From NCBI GenBank assembly GCA_964408435.1, contig CAYOZL010000016.1, positions 1 through 40,779 of the forward strand: DNA of 40,779 nt, in the 5' to 3' direction. The stretch is from CAYOZL01 sp964408435. Lineage in GTDB: Bacteria; Bdellovibrionota_C; UBA2361; SZUA-149; CAYOZL01. The position numbers were made by a program, and so were the translations under genes. Of the stretch, positions 15,741 through 24,232 are shown piece by piece. Below the pieces are notes generated by a model. The model was not told the DNA's origin and did no database searches. It worked only from the letters and a program-made list of their open reading frames with translations. Positions within the stretch are counted from its first letter, which is position 1. The number at the start of each line of letters is the position of its first letter.

Positions 15741-17549
15741 TTGATAAGAAACCGTATTTTCTTATTTATTTTAGCTTTTTTATTGGCGTTGCTTTTATTG
15801 CCAAGTAGTTTTTCTTCGAATAAGTCATATTTTAATTTTCAAAACTTTGACGATGAATGGCTTCTCTTAATTAATTATTTTAGAGCCACGCCTCTTTCTT
15901 GGGGAAAGGAACTTGTATTTACTTATGGACCTCTCGGGTTCCTTAGCACAGGTCGTACTTATTTTGTAAATAAATATTTATTATTATTTTCTGATCTTTT
16001 TATTTTCATAAACTATTTAATCATTTTTTATGTAACTCTGAAGACTGGTTTAAATAAGAAATTAAATTTTTTTTTAATACTTATTTTTTGCCTGTTTAAT
16101 AAAGTTTTTCATTTTAATTCAATGACAGCTATTTGCTTTATGATTTTTTGGTCTCAAAAATGGCCAATAATAGGGATTAACTTGTCTTATCTTTTTAGGT
16201 TTTTAATTCTTTCACTTTCTTTCTTTATTAAGCCTAATACTTTTTTTATTTTACTTGTAATTTTTTTTATTAGCGTGTTTTTCGACTTTTTTAATAAGAG
16301 AGACTTGAAAAAAATTTTACTACTTGCATTTAGCTTGTTTCTTGTAGTTTTCATGCTGGCGCTTATTCTTAATGTTCACATATATCATTATACTTTTAAC
16401 TTATTAGAATTAATTAAATTTTATAGTGAGTTGATGTATCTTAATCAGAATGATTTTATAATATATCTTGTATTAATATTGATTTTAAGTACAGTCCTAA
16501 TTGTTAGCTCACAATCTTTAAATAAGATCAGAGATATAGGAGTAATAATTTTTTATTTTCTTGTTACTTTTAAGCAGGGATTTATACGAAATGATTCTGC
16601 TCATCAATATGAATTTATTCATTCTTATTTTTTATTATTATTAGTTTTTCAACCTTTATTTATTAAAACTAAGCTAACTATTTCACATAGTCTTGTTATG
16701 CTTCAGTTCTTAATTGTTTTTGGCCTTATTAATAATGTCCCACCAGTTAGTAATTTATCTACTAATTTACCTGCGAATGTTCTTAGCTACTTTGAGTCAT
16801 TTAAAAAGACAGAAGGAGCTTATGAGTATTATAAAGTTCCAGAAGAATTAAAAACTATTGTAGGAAATGAAAAAATCGATGTTATTCCTTGTGGAGGAGC
16901 TCTTATGCTTGTAAATAATTTTAATTATTCTCCTAGACCAGTATTTCAATCTTATATTTCTGCAACAAAAAAATTTAGCAATATAAATTTTGATTTTTAT
17001 AATTCTAAAAGAAGTCCCAATTTTGTTTTGTTAGGGTATTTTTCAATTGATAATAGATACCCCTTATTTGATGATGTCAGAGTCCACTATCTATTAGAGA
17101 ATAAGTATAAGTTTAAAAAATCCTTTATTTTTGATGGTCTTAAATTTTTGCTATTAGAAAAGAAAAATGACTTTAAATATAAATTTGTTAAGAAAGATAA
17201 AAAAATAATTTCAATTAATGATGATCTTAGATTATTAAAAAATTTTCTCTATGAAATTAAGATTAACTATACGGTGTTGGGAAGAGTTAAAGCTTTGCTT
17301 TTTAGAGCACCAAGACTGCATATGCTCCTTAAGACAACATCAGGGAAAACTTATAAAGTAAGAATCTCGAAATCTCTTTTAGAATCAGGCATATATTCAA
17401 AAGACTTAATGTTAAGTGTAGATGACTTGCAGAAGAGTTATATGGGGATTGATAATGAAGAAATAACATCTTACCATCTTGTAGCTGATGGCGAATTGGA
17501 TTATCAAAAAGAACTGGTAGTAACTAGCTATGCTTTAGAAAAAGATTAA
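15741..17549 (+). CDS. polytopic membrane protein, GT-C-like
   Basis: 602 residues with about ten hydrophobic helices across the first ~340 positions, then a ~260-residue soluble C-terminal part. The first loop contains FDDEW and GKELVFTYGPLGFLSTG, a layout like GT-C glycosyltransferases with an acidic pair after TM1. TTG start one base after fadI, without a visible Shine-Dalgarno. It is more AT-rich than its neighbours. A lipid-linked-sugar glycosyltransferase or related surface-sugar enzyme is a reasonable guess, not proven. Convergent with rsfS three bases away. Confidence 0.65.
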   Translation: MIRNRIFLFILAFLLALLLLPSSFSSNKSYFNFQNFDDEWLLLINYFRATPLSWGKELVFTYGPLGFLSTGRTYFVNKYLLLFSDLFIFINYLIIFYVTLKTGLNKKLNFFLILIFCLFNKVFHFNSMTAICFMIFWSQKWPIIGINLSYLFRFLILSLSFFIKPNTFFILLVIFFISVFFDFFNKRDLKKILLLAFSLFLVVFMLALILNVHIYHYTFNLLELIKFYSELMYLNQNDFIIYLVLILILSTVLIVSSQSLNKIRDIGVIIFYFLVTFKQGFIRNDSAHQYEFIHSYFLLLLVFQPLFIKTKLTISHSLVMLQFLIVFGLINNVPPVSNLSTNLPANVLSYFESFKKTEGAYEYYKVPEELKTIVGNEKIDVIPCGGALMLVNNFNYSPRPVFQSYISATKKFSNINFDFYNSKRSPNFVLLGYFSIDNRYPLFDDVRVHYLLENKYKFKKSFIFDGLKFLLLEKKNDFKYKFVKKDKKIISINDDLRLLKNFLYEIKINYTVLGRVKALLFRAPRLHMLLKTTSGKTYKVRISKSLLESGIYSKDLMLSVDDLQKSYMGIDNEEITSYHLVADGELDYQKELVVTSYALEKD

Positions 17550-17552
17550 GAA

Positions 17553-17978
17553 TTAGTAAACTATTCCTGTTTTAAATCTTTTAACTTGAGAATCTAATTC
17601 GGGGCTCAGTGTTACTTCTTTAGCATTTTCCCAAAGCTCATCGAATTTGTAGTACTGACGTTTTGGTTCAAAAAACACATGTAATATAATAGAGCCGTAA
17701 TCAATTAAAATCCATTCTGCTTTATCATATCCATCAATACAAAGTGGTGCCTCGCCAGATGATTTAAGATTTTGAATTATTTTATCTACGATACCTTTTG
17801 CGTGTCTTTCTGAGGTGGCACTAAGAATGATAAAGTTATCTGCAATATCAGAGACTCCTTCTAGGTCTAGTACTCTTAAGTCTAGAGCTTTTTGGTCGAT
17901 AGCGGATTTACAAATTTGATTAACTATATCTATTGTAGATTTAGGTGTTGATTCAGGTTCTATTTTATTTTTCTCCAT
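17553..17978 (-). CDS. rsfS: ribosomal silencing factor RsfS
   Basis: Iojap/RsfS protein, which binds uL14 and blocks subunit joining when nutrients are low. Conserved blocks: LDLEGVSDIADNFIILSATSERHAKGIVD, GYDKAEWILIDYGSIILHVF and YYKFDELW. 141 residues with a ~20-residue N-terminal lead. It lies 61 bases after obgE on the same strand, close to the common obgE-rsfS grouping. Stop TAA, three bases from the convergent membrane-protein gene. Confidence 0.94.
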   Translation of the reverse strand: MEKNKIEPESTPKSTIDIVNQICKSAIDQKALDLRVLDLEGVSDIADNFIILSATSERHAKGIVDKIIQNLKSSGEAPLCIDGYDKAEWILIDYGSIILHVFFEPKRQYYKFDELWENAKEVTLSPELDSQVKRFKTGIVY

Positions 17979-18039
17979 TTATTTTATGCAATAAATTTAT
18001 CATTTTTATGATATTTTGCCAAAAATACTAAACAAAACA

Positions 18040-19059
18040 TTATACTCTGATGAACTCAAACAGTTTCTTTTTGAGTTCATCTAACCCAAGATTATGATGA
18101 CTAGAGATAGGCATAAGATTCTGTTCTTGAATAAGCATGCTTGCTCTCTTATTTAATTCTAAATCACACTTTGAAATTACTATAGTTTTTACATTATCAA
18201 ATAACTTCTCAGAGTAGTTCTTTAGTTCATTTAAAATCGCATTTTTTTGATTCTCGAAAAGTTCTATTATCTCAGCATCGCTATAATCTTTTTCTTCGAT
18301 CTTGTATCCATGTGGGTCTATGTTTAAATCGATTACTAGAGCAAGAAGTTTTGTTCTTTCTAGATGTTTAAGAAATTCTATGCCTAAACCTTTTCCTTCA
18401 CTTGCTCCTTGAATTAATCCTGGAACATCTGCGACTACAAATTTTTCATCATCACTAATACTAGAAACTCCTAAGTTAGGCTCAAGTGTAGTGAAAGGGT
18501 AGTCAGCAACTTTTGCATGAGATCTTGAAATTGATTTAAGAAGGGTAGACTTTCCAACATTAGGAAATCCAACTAAGCCTACATCGGCAATTGATTTTAA
18601 TACTAATTTAAATTCTCTGTATTCGCCTTTTACACCTGGTTGAGCATGAGTTGGAGTTTGGTTTCTAGCATTTTTAAAAAAAGCATTTCCTTTACCACCT
18701 TTACCACCTCTAGCTGCAACCCATCTACTTTCAGATTCTTTTAGGTCAGCTACAAGTTTGTCATTAAAGAAGACTTGAGTGCCTGCAGGGATATTTATGT
18801 ATTGATTTTCTCCATCTGCTCCGGTCTTGTTATTCTCAGCTCCACTGGCTCCGTTTTTTGCTTTAATATCGGGTCTCATCGCTAAGTCGATTAAGGTGTT
18901 TAGATTCTTTTTCGCTATAAATATTACAGCTCCGCCATCCCCTCCGTCTCCACCATCAGGACCACCTTTAGGCACATGGGCTTCTCTTCGCCAGTTGACT
19001 TTTCCTGGGCCGCCATTTCCTGCTCTAACCCTAACTTTTACTTCATCAATGAATTTCAT
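18040..19059 (-). CDS. obgE: GTPase ObgE/CgtA
   Basis: Ribosome-assembly GTPase. It has the Gly-rich Obg domain (1-157, KGGPDGGDGGDGGAV and GGKGGKGNAFF), then the G domain: P-loop GFPNVGKST (164-172), switch region YPFTTLEPNLG, and DVPGLIQGASEGKGLG (211 on). The G4 motif, usually NKxD, reads SKCD (296-299), an unusual first residue. 339 residues without the extra C-terminal OCT domain. Downstream of rplU-rpmA, the near-universal arrangement. Confidence 0.96.
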   Translation of the reverse strand: MKFIDEVKVRVRAGNGGPGKVNWRREAHVPKGGPDGGDGGDGGAVIFIAKKNLNTLIDLAMRPDIKAKNGASGAENNKTGADGENQYINIPAGTQVFFNDKLVADLKESESRWVAARGGKGGKGNAFFKNARNQTPTHAQPGVKGEYREFKLVLKSIADVGLVGFPNVGKSTLLKSISRSHAKVADYPFTTLEPNLGVSSISDDEKFVVADVPGLIQGASEGKGLGIEFLKHLERTKLLALVIDLNIDPHGYKIEEKDYSDAEIIELFENQKNAILNELKNYSEKLFDNVKTIVISKCDLELNKRASMLIQEQNLMPISSHHNLGLDELKKKLFEFIRV

Positions 19060-19144
19060 TTGTAGCTTTGTCTCTTATGGATATAGAGGAACTGAAGAGT
19101 CGAATGGATTTGTGGTGTAGGTGAAATTAGAAAAGTAAGCTTTA

Positions 19145-19399
19145 TTAAGCAGGGTATACGCTTACTTGCTGTCTACCTTTACCTTTAATTTCAAACTTTA
19201 CCATTCCATCAATTAGAGAAAAAAGAGTGTAGTCTTTTCCAAGTCCTACGTTTTTACCAGGATGAAACTTTGTTCCACATTGTCTAACTAAGATATTTCC
19301 TGCTCTAACAGTCTCTCCGCCGTATTTCTTAACTCCACGTTTCTTCGGGTTTGAATCTCTTCCGTTCTTAGTAGAACCTGCTGCCTTTTTATGAGCCAT
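19145..19399 (-). CDS. rpmA: 50S ribosomal protein bL27
   Basis: bL27 of 84 residues starting MAHKKAAGSTKNGRDSNPKK, with KKYGGETVRAGNILVRQCGTKFHPG and KDYTLFSLIDG. Its N-terminus reaches the peptidyl-transferase centre. There is no Firmicutes-type N-terminal extension that would need protease processing. It lies 25 bases after rplU on the same strand and is followed by obgE. Confidence 0.97.
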   Translation of the reverse strand: MAHKKAAGSTKNGRDSNPKKRGVKKYGGETVRAGNILVRQCGTKFHPGKNVGLGKDYTLFSLIDGMVKFEIKGKGRQQVSVYPA

Positions 19400-19424
19400 A
19401 ATTTATCCTTTTGTGTGCCTTTCG

Positions 19425-19736
19425 CTACGCTTTAATCTTAGATACTTTAATACTAGTAATATTTTGTCTATGCCCTTTTTTACGGCTATATCCTTGTCTT
19501 CTTTTTTTCTTAAATATTACAACTTTTTTATCTCTACCATGTTCAAGAATTTCTCCTTCAACAGAAGCTCCTTTAACTGTAGGTTGACCAATTTTAACAT
19601 CGTCGCCATTAGCAACTAGTAAAACGTGATCGAATGTGATCTTTTGACCAGCATCGCCCTCTATTTGATCTATTTTGATTATTGAGCCGGACTCAACTTT
19701 GAATTGTTTTGAACCAGATTTTATCACTGCAAACAT
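19425..19736 (-). CDS. rplU: 50S ribosomal protein bL21
   Basis: bL21 of 103 residues with MFAVIKSGSKQFKVESG, VLLVANGDDVKIGQPTV and the C-terminal KRRQGYSRKKGHRQNITSIKV signature. First gene of rplU-rpmA-obgE-rsfS on the minus strand. Its upstream region (19737-20065) is shared with the divergent TPR gene and is occupied by a double-hairpin element that begins only 20 bases from the start codon, so the element may lie in the rplU leader or promoter. Confidence 0.96.
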   Translation of the reverse strand: MFAVIKSGSKQFKVESGSIIKIDQIEGDAGQKITFDHVLLVANGDDVKIGQPTVKGASVEGEILEHGRDKKVVIFKKKRRQGYSRKKGHRQNITSIKVSKIKA

Positions 19737-19756
19737 ATTGCTACTCTTTTTATTTT

Positions 19757-19899
19757 ATACCCATCACATTTAATATTCCCTAAAAACGCTAGATGGGTAT
19801 TGCTAAGCGCAGCGGGATAAATTAACAATCGCACAATCTAGCCAAAATCGACTAGATTTTGACATAGCAGTTTCGTGAATTCTCATTCGCGATTGTTAA
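19757..19899 (-). repeat. double-hairpin intergenic element, copy 3 (divergent arms)
   Basis: Read on the minus strand: a 78-nt hairpin (19899-19822) with perfect 11-bp ends TTAACAATCGC / GCGATTGTTAA, then the linker TCCCGCTGCGCTTAGCA (complement of 19801-19817), then a 44-nt hairpin (19800-19757) with 9-bp arms ATACCCATC / GATGGGTAT. The linker matches 14 of 17 bases of copies 1 and 2 and segment sizes agree, but the arms are unrelated in sequence. It fills most of the 328-base rplU-TPR spacer. The rest of that spacer shows a possible TTGCAT/TATACT promoter (20022-20052). Confidence 0.7.
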
Positions 19900-20065
19900 A
19901 GGTTGAGGGACACAAAATGCATTAAAATGCTTATAATTTCAAGCATATAATAAGAAAAAGTTAATATATCTTAATATTAAAGCAATCATTTGCTCTTAAA
20001 TGTCATAACTACTTAAAATGTTTGCATTAAGTGCGCTCTAGAGTATTATACTAAATAGGTAATGA

Positions 20066-21046
20066 ATGGATTTTATTAAAGAAATTGTCGATTGTTTTAA
20101 ATGGTACAGGCATTGGAATACGCTTCCAGTCTTAAGTTGGATTAAGGCGGCTGAGCTTTTTAGAAGGGGAGACTATTTAAGTGCGATATCTTATTATGAA
20201 TCTGGGCTTAAAAAACATTTAAATCATCCTGCTAAAGATTGTGCACAATTTGATTTAGCATATTGCTACTACAGAACTGGTAAATTAGATTTTGCTAAAA
20301 CTTTATTAGCAGAGTTAGTTCAAAAAAGAGTAGACCTTAAAGAAGCTTATTTACTTCTTTCTAGAATTAGGAAAAGCACTGGTCATGTAGTTTCTTCAAG
20401 AACGATATTAGAGTTAGCAAATCAAATTTTTATTAAGGATGCGCAAGTTCTTAGTTGTCTAGCACATGCTTCAGTTCTAACTGATTTAAGTGATGCTGAT
20501 ATTGATAATATAAAATACAACCTTTTAGATTTAAGAAGAGAAGTTGGCTTAGAGGATGCTAGTTATTTACATATTGAAACTGCATTAGCTAACATTGAAA
20601 TTAAAAGAGGAGATTTGAAAAAAGGAGAAAGAGTTCTATCGAGAGTGCTTTCAACTGGAGAGGCTCCTTATGAAGCTATTTTAATTAGAGCTCAAAGACT
20701 ATTAGAAACGGGTAGGCTAGTTATAGCTAGAAACCAGTTAGAAAGAGCAGCTTCAGCCTGCCCAAGAGATCCAAAACCATTAGTGCTACTTGCTAGAAGT
20801 TATTTAAGAGCAGGAGTTGATTATAATTTAACTTGGGCAAAACAATTAGCTGAGAGTGCGTGTAAACTAAGTAATTGGGAAAATGCAGAGTGCATGTCTC
20901 TTCTTTCTAGAATTTATGAAGAAGATGCTCAACCTGAAATTGCAGAAATTTATAACGAGAAGTTAAAAAGATTATCTTCTAGTAAGGAGTTAAATCTTTC
21001 TTATCACACAAGTTCTTTAGTTAAAATGAAATCATCTAATAGCTAG
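20066..21046 (+). CDS. TPR-repeat protein
   Basis: 326 residues built of helix-turn-helix TPR-like units. Clear examples are AAELFRRGDYLSAISYYESGLK (about 28-50), FDLAYCYYRTGKLDFAKTLLAELV (about 63-87), and later LETGRLVIARNQLERAASACPRDPKPLVLLARSYLRAG (about 213-250). There is no signal peptide or TM segment, so a cytoplasmic scaffold or adaptor is likely. ATG start. A TATACT (20047-20052) is a possible -10. The gene is bracketed by two oppositely oriented double-hairpin elements. Confidence 0.75.
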   Translation: MDFIKEIVDCFKWYRHWNTLPVLSWIKAAELFRRGDYLSAISYYESGLKKHLNHPAKDCAQFDLAYCYYRTGKLDFAKTLLAELVQKRVDLKEAYLLLSRIRKSTGHVVSSRTILELANQIFIKDAQVLSCLAHASVLTDLSDADIDNIKYNLLDLRREVGLEDASYLHIETALANIEIKRGDLKKGERVLSRVLSTGEAPYEAILIRAQRLLETGRLVIARNQLERAASACPRDPKPLVLLARSYLRAGVDYNLTWAKQLAESACKLSNWENAECMSLLSRIYEEDAQPEIAEIYNEKLKRLSSSKELNLSYHTSSLVKMKSSNS

Positions 21047-21048
21047 TT

Positions 21049-21196
21049 ATATAGTTGACTTAGTTTAATTTTCAGTTAAGTGGCTTCGCCTAATTTTACT
21101 AAAAATCAATCTGAGTCAACTATATCCTGTTTTCCGCTGCGCTCGGCAATATACTAGTCAAGATTTAAACGTAAAACTAAATCACGACTAGTATAT
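21049..21196 (+). repeat. double-hairpin intergenic element, copy 2
   Basis: Close relative of 8223-8371. Hairpin 1 (21049-21125, 77 nt) has apical GGC-TTC-GCC, the linker TTCCGCTGCGCTCGGCAA (21132-21149) is identical to copy 1, and hairpin 2 spans 21149-21196 with arms around ACTAGTC / GACTAGT. Differences from copy 1 include three paired compensatory changes. It begins two bases after the TPR gene stop and separates it from the convergent TetR gene, so here it could also stop transcription. Confidence 0.85.
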
Positions 21197-21219
21197 AACA
21201 TCTTTTAGAAGAGTGATTT

Positions 21220-21846
21220 TTAAGAGATAGATTTTAAGGCTGACCAGCAAGCTTTTGAAAGAGTTGGAGCAGCTTCACTCGGAGTGATTGCAGTGTAACC
21301 TTCAAGCCAGTCTCTTACAAAGCTCATTGGTATGCCAAATACAATACTCCAAAAGATTTCTGCTTTAACATTTGAAATTTTTCCTGATCGTACACCATTT
21401 TTAATCACTTTAGTAAGCTTTCTACCTAAGCTATCAAATCCAACAACTGTAGGTCTTTTAACTGAAGAATTTAAGAATTCTTCATGACGAGAAAGCCATA
21501 AGTATCTTGAAAGTAATTGATGCGATTCCGCAAAGCTTAAAAAAGAATTTACAAGCTTTGGAACAGCTATATCTACTTCTGGGTCTTTACTAATTGTTTC
21601 TGATAAAGCTTTTCTAAATTGTAAGATACCGTCTCTATAGAGCAAGCCTGCGATTTCTTCTTTATTTAAAAAGTGATGATAAATTGAACCAACACTACAC
21701 TTTGATCTTTTACTAATATCTGGAACGTTTGTATTGAAATATCCTTGATGAACAAACAGTTCTAATGAAGCTTCTAGGATTCGTTCTCTTGCGCCTTTTT
21801 CTTTTGCAGGAGTTTCTTCTGTAACTTTCTCTTCCTTGGCTTCCAC
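21220..21846 (-). CDS. TetR/AcrR-family transcriptional regulator
   Basis: 208 residues. The N-terminal DNA-binding domain is standard: RERILEASLELFVHQGYFNTNVPDISKRSKCSVGSIYHHFLNKEEI (about 20-64). The C-terminal ~140 residues form the helical ligand-binding region, without a recognisable ligand signature. It starts with GTG (21846) after a Lys/Glu-rich lead of about 18 residues. It sits 30 bases downstream of the IHF-like gene on the same strand. The regulated genes cannot be named from the sequence. Confidence 0.9.
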   Translation of the reverse strand: MEAKEEKVTEETPAKEKGARERILEASLELFVHQGYFNTNVPDISKRSKCSVGSIYHHFLNKEEIAGLLYRDGILQFRKALSETISKDPEVDIAVPKLVNSFLSFAESHQLLSRYLWLSRHEEFLNSSVKRPTVVGFDSLGRKLTKVIKNGVRSGKISNVKAEIFWSIVFGIPMSFVRDWLEGYTAITPSEAAPTLSKACWSALKSIS

Positions 21847-21876
21847 TGATTAATTTACCTTAGTTTATTTTGTAAC

Positions 21877-22197
21877 TTACTCTTGCGTGCTTTTAAGTGC
21901 GTCGTTTAATTGTTTTCTAAGAATTTGACTAGCTTTAAACTTTACAACTTTTCTAGCAGCTAAAGTAATTTTTTCACCAGTTTGGGGATTTCTTCCAGGT
22001 CGTGAGTTTTTTTCTTTAACTTCAAAAACACCAAAACCAGAAATCATAACTTTTGAGTCTTTATCTAGACCTTCTTTAATAAGCTCTATCCAGTCTTCGA
22101 CTATTTGAGTGGCCTTTTGCTTATCAAATGGCATGTTGTCATATATTGCATCTATTAAATCCGCTTTTGTAAGACAATCAGATAAGTTTGTGCTCAT
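21877..22197 (-). CDS. integration host factor / HU-family DNA-bending protein
   Basis: HU/IHF fold: LTKADLIDAIYDNMPFDKQKATQIVEDWIELI, then GFGVFEVKEKNSRPGRNPQTGEKITLAARKVVKFKAS with the DNA-intercalating RNP loop (RPGRNPQTGE). The insert and RNP context favour an IHF-alpha-like identity. I use the ATG at 22197 (106 residues) because GGGGA lies 10 bases upstream. The frame extends to a GTG at 22233, which would add 12 residues. Confidence 0.92.
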   Translation of the reverse strand: MSTNLSDCLTKADLIDAIYDNMPFDKQKATQIVEDWIELIKEGLDKDSKVMISGFGVFEVKEKNSRPGRNPQTGEKITLAARKVVKFKASQILRKQLNDALKSTQE

Positions 22198-22341
22198 AGT
22201 TTTAGGCTCCCCTTTAGATTCCTTCGTATTCACTTAGTATTATATAACTGTATATAATAAACCGTATATTATGGTTAACTTGAAAATAAAAAATTTACAA
22301 GCTTTTCAAATATTTACATATATTTATTACAAAACTTGCTC

Positions 22342-22386
22342 AGTAAAAACAAGCTCAGAATACCCAGTATTATTCTAGGTATTCTG
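22342..22386 (-). terminator. putative thiC terminator
   Basis: On the minus strand, CAGAATACC / GGTATTCTG (22386-22378 with 22364-22356) form a perfect 9-bp stem that contains the thiC TAG stop (22377-22375) at the start of its loop. It is followed by AGCTTG and TTTTT. The distance from stem to T-run is longer than ideal, so the strength is uncertain. Between here and the IHF-like gene I see only AT-rich sequence. Confidence 0.4.
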
Positions 22387-24153
22387 TTTGGTGCTCTGCT
22401 CTGTAAAGGCTTGAGCTTTCTCTTTAAGTCCTGCCATTAGGCTTTCCTTTTCCTCTAAACCCTTTGCTTTAGCGTATTCTCTTACTTCTTGGGTTATCTT
22501 CATAGAGCAAAACTTAGGTCCGCACATTGAGCAAAAATGAGCTAATTTAGCTCCACTAGCTGGTAGTGTTTCATCATGATAGCTCCTAGCCACATCTGGG
22601 GCTAGAGACAGATTAAACTGATCTTCCCATCTAAATTCAAACCTTGCTCTGCTAAGTGCATTATCTCTTGCCTGAGAAGCAGGGTGTCCCTTTGCTAAGT
22701 CTGCTGCGTGTGCAGCAATTTTATAAGTTATCACTCCTTTTTTTACATCTTCTTTATTTGGTAGTCCTAGATGTTCTTTTGGAGTTACATAACAAAGCAT
22801 CGCACAACCGTACCAACCAATCATTGCCGCTCCAATACCAGAAGTAATATGGTCAAAACCAGGAGCGATATCAGTAGTAAGTGGCCCTAAGGTATAAAAT
22901 GGAGCCTCATGGCATTCTTCTAACTGTTTATCCATGTTCTCTTTAATAAGTTGCATTGGAACATGCCCTGGTCCTTCAATCATTACTTGAACATCGTGTT
23001 TCCAAGCAATTTTTGTAAGCTCACCTAAAGTTTCAAGCTCAGCAAATTGAGCCTCATCGTTTGCATCTTGAATACAACCCGGACGAAGACCATCGCCGAG
23101 TGAAAAAGATACATCATAAGCTTTCATAATCTCACAAATTTCTTCAAAATGAGTGTAAAGAAAATTTTCTTTATGATGAGATAAGCACCACTTAGCTAAT
23201 ATAGAACCACCTCTAGAGACAATCCCCGTAACTCTTTTTGCGGTCATTGGAACATATCTTAAAAGCACCCCAGCATGAATTGTAAAATAATCTACTCCTT
23301 GCTCAGCTTGTTCAATTAAAGTGTCTCTATATAACTCCCAAGTTAAATCCTCTGCCTTACCATCTACTTTTTCTAAAGCCTGATAAATAGGCACAGTTCC
23401 AATAGGAACTGGAGAATTCCTTAAAATCCATTCTCTAGTCTCATGAATATTCTCCCCAGTAGAGAGATCCATAATCGTATCTGCTCCCCACCTACATGCC
23501 CAAACAGCTTTTTCTACTTCTTCAGCAATATTTGAAGTAACTGCAGAGTTTCCAATGTTTGCGTTTATTTTAACTAAGAAATTTCTACCAATAATCATTG
23601 GTTCCGCTTCAGGATGATTAATATTTGCTGGAATAATAGCTCTTCCTTCTGCAATCTCTTTCCTTACAAACTCTGCAGTAATAGGCTCTCCAATCTTCGC
23701 CCCAAAACTTTCTCCAGGGTGAGTATTCTGACTTAAATCTTTTCTTTCCTGATTCTCTCTAATCGCAATATATTCCATCTCAGGAGTAATAATTCCTTTT
23801 TTTGCATAATGTAATTGCGTTACATTTTTTCCATCAACTGCTTTTTTAGGAAGTTTCTTCCCAGGAAATTCAATATTTAAAGAATTTGTAAAATTAGAAG
23901 TATAAGAATCTAAATACTCAGTATCTTTTCTTTCTTTGATCCAAGATTCTCTAATTCTAGGTAGGCCTTGCTCGATGTCTATTTTAACGCTTGGATCTGT
24001 ATAAGCGCCAGATGTATCGTATACTGTGAAACCTCCTTCAGAAGTCTTAATTTCTCTCATAGCAACTTTAAGTTTGTCATCAGAGTAAACTTTTTTAGAA
24101 CCTGTAAAAGGTTCTCTTGATATTAGTGAATTATTGGGTAGGGTATTTTTCAT
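22375..24153 (-). CDS. thiC: phosphomethylpyrimidine synthase ThiC
   Basis: Radical-SAM enzyme converting aminoimidazole ribotide to the HMP-phosphate pyrimidine of thiamine. 592 residues is typical. The C-terminal cluster motif C541-x2-C544-x4-C549 (FCSMCGPKFC) is intact, and SPVPIGTVPIYQALEKV, TIHAGVLLRYVPMT and EGPGHVPMQLIKEN are canonical. ATG start at 24153. A TATAAT reading leftward (24212-24207) is a possible -10, with its -35 lost in the N gap. thiC is often under a TPP riboswitch; none is recognisable in the 79 bases left before the gap. Confidence 0.97.
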   Translation of the reverse strand: MKNTLPNNSLISREPFTGSKKVYSDDKLKVAMREIKTSEGGFTVYDTSGAYTDPSVKIDIEQGLPRIRESWIKERKDTEYLDSYTSNFTNSLNIEFPGKKLPKKAVDGKNVTQLHYAKKGIITPEMEYIAIRENQERKDLSQNTHPGESFGAKIGEPITAEFVRKEIAEGRAIIPANINHPEAEPMIIGRNFLVKINANIGNSAVTSNIAEEVEKAVWACRWGADTIMDLSTGENIHETREWILRNSPVPIGTVPIYQALEKVDGKAEDLTWELYRDTLIEQAEQGVDYFTIHAGVLLRYVPMTAKRVTGIVSRGGSILAKWCLSHHKENFLYTHFEEICEIMKAYDVSFSLGDGLRPGCIQDANDEAQFAELETLGELTKIAWKHDVQVMIEGPGHVPMQLIKENMDKQLEECHEAPFYTLGPLTTDIAPGFDHITSGIGAAMIGWYGCAMLCYVTPKEHLGLPNKEDVKKGVITYKIAAHAADLAKGHPASQARDNALSRARFEFRWEDQFNLSLAPDVARSYHDETLPASGAKLAHFCSMCGPKFCSMKITQEVREYAKAKGLEEKESLMAGLKEKAQAFTEQSTKQNT

Positions 24154-24232
24154 AACAATCTTTTATCAGTATTTATCCAATTTTGTGAGCTGTTCTAATA
24201 TCATAAATTATAATACAAATATAGTGTTTATA

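Noticed and set aside
24154..24232. TPP riboswitch upstream of thiC
   Set aside because: The minus strand has TTGGATAAATACTGAT, faintly like the TPP aptamer's 3' half, but no CTGAGA or matching helices appear in the 79 bases before the gap. An aptamer could be hidden in the N run.
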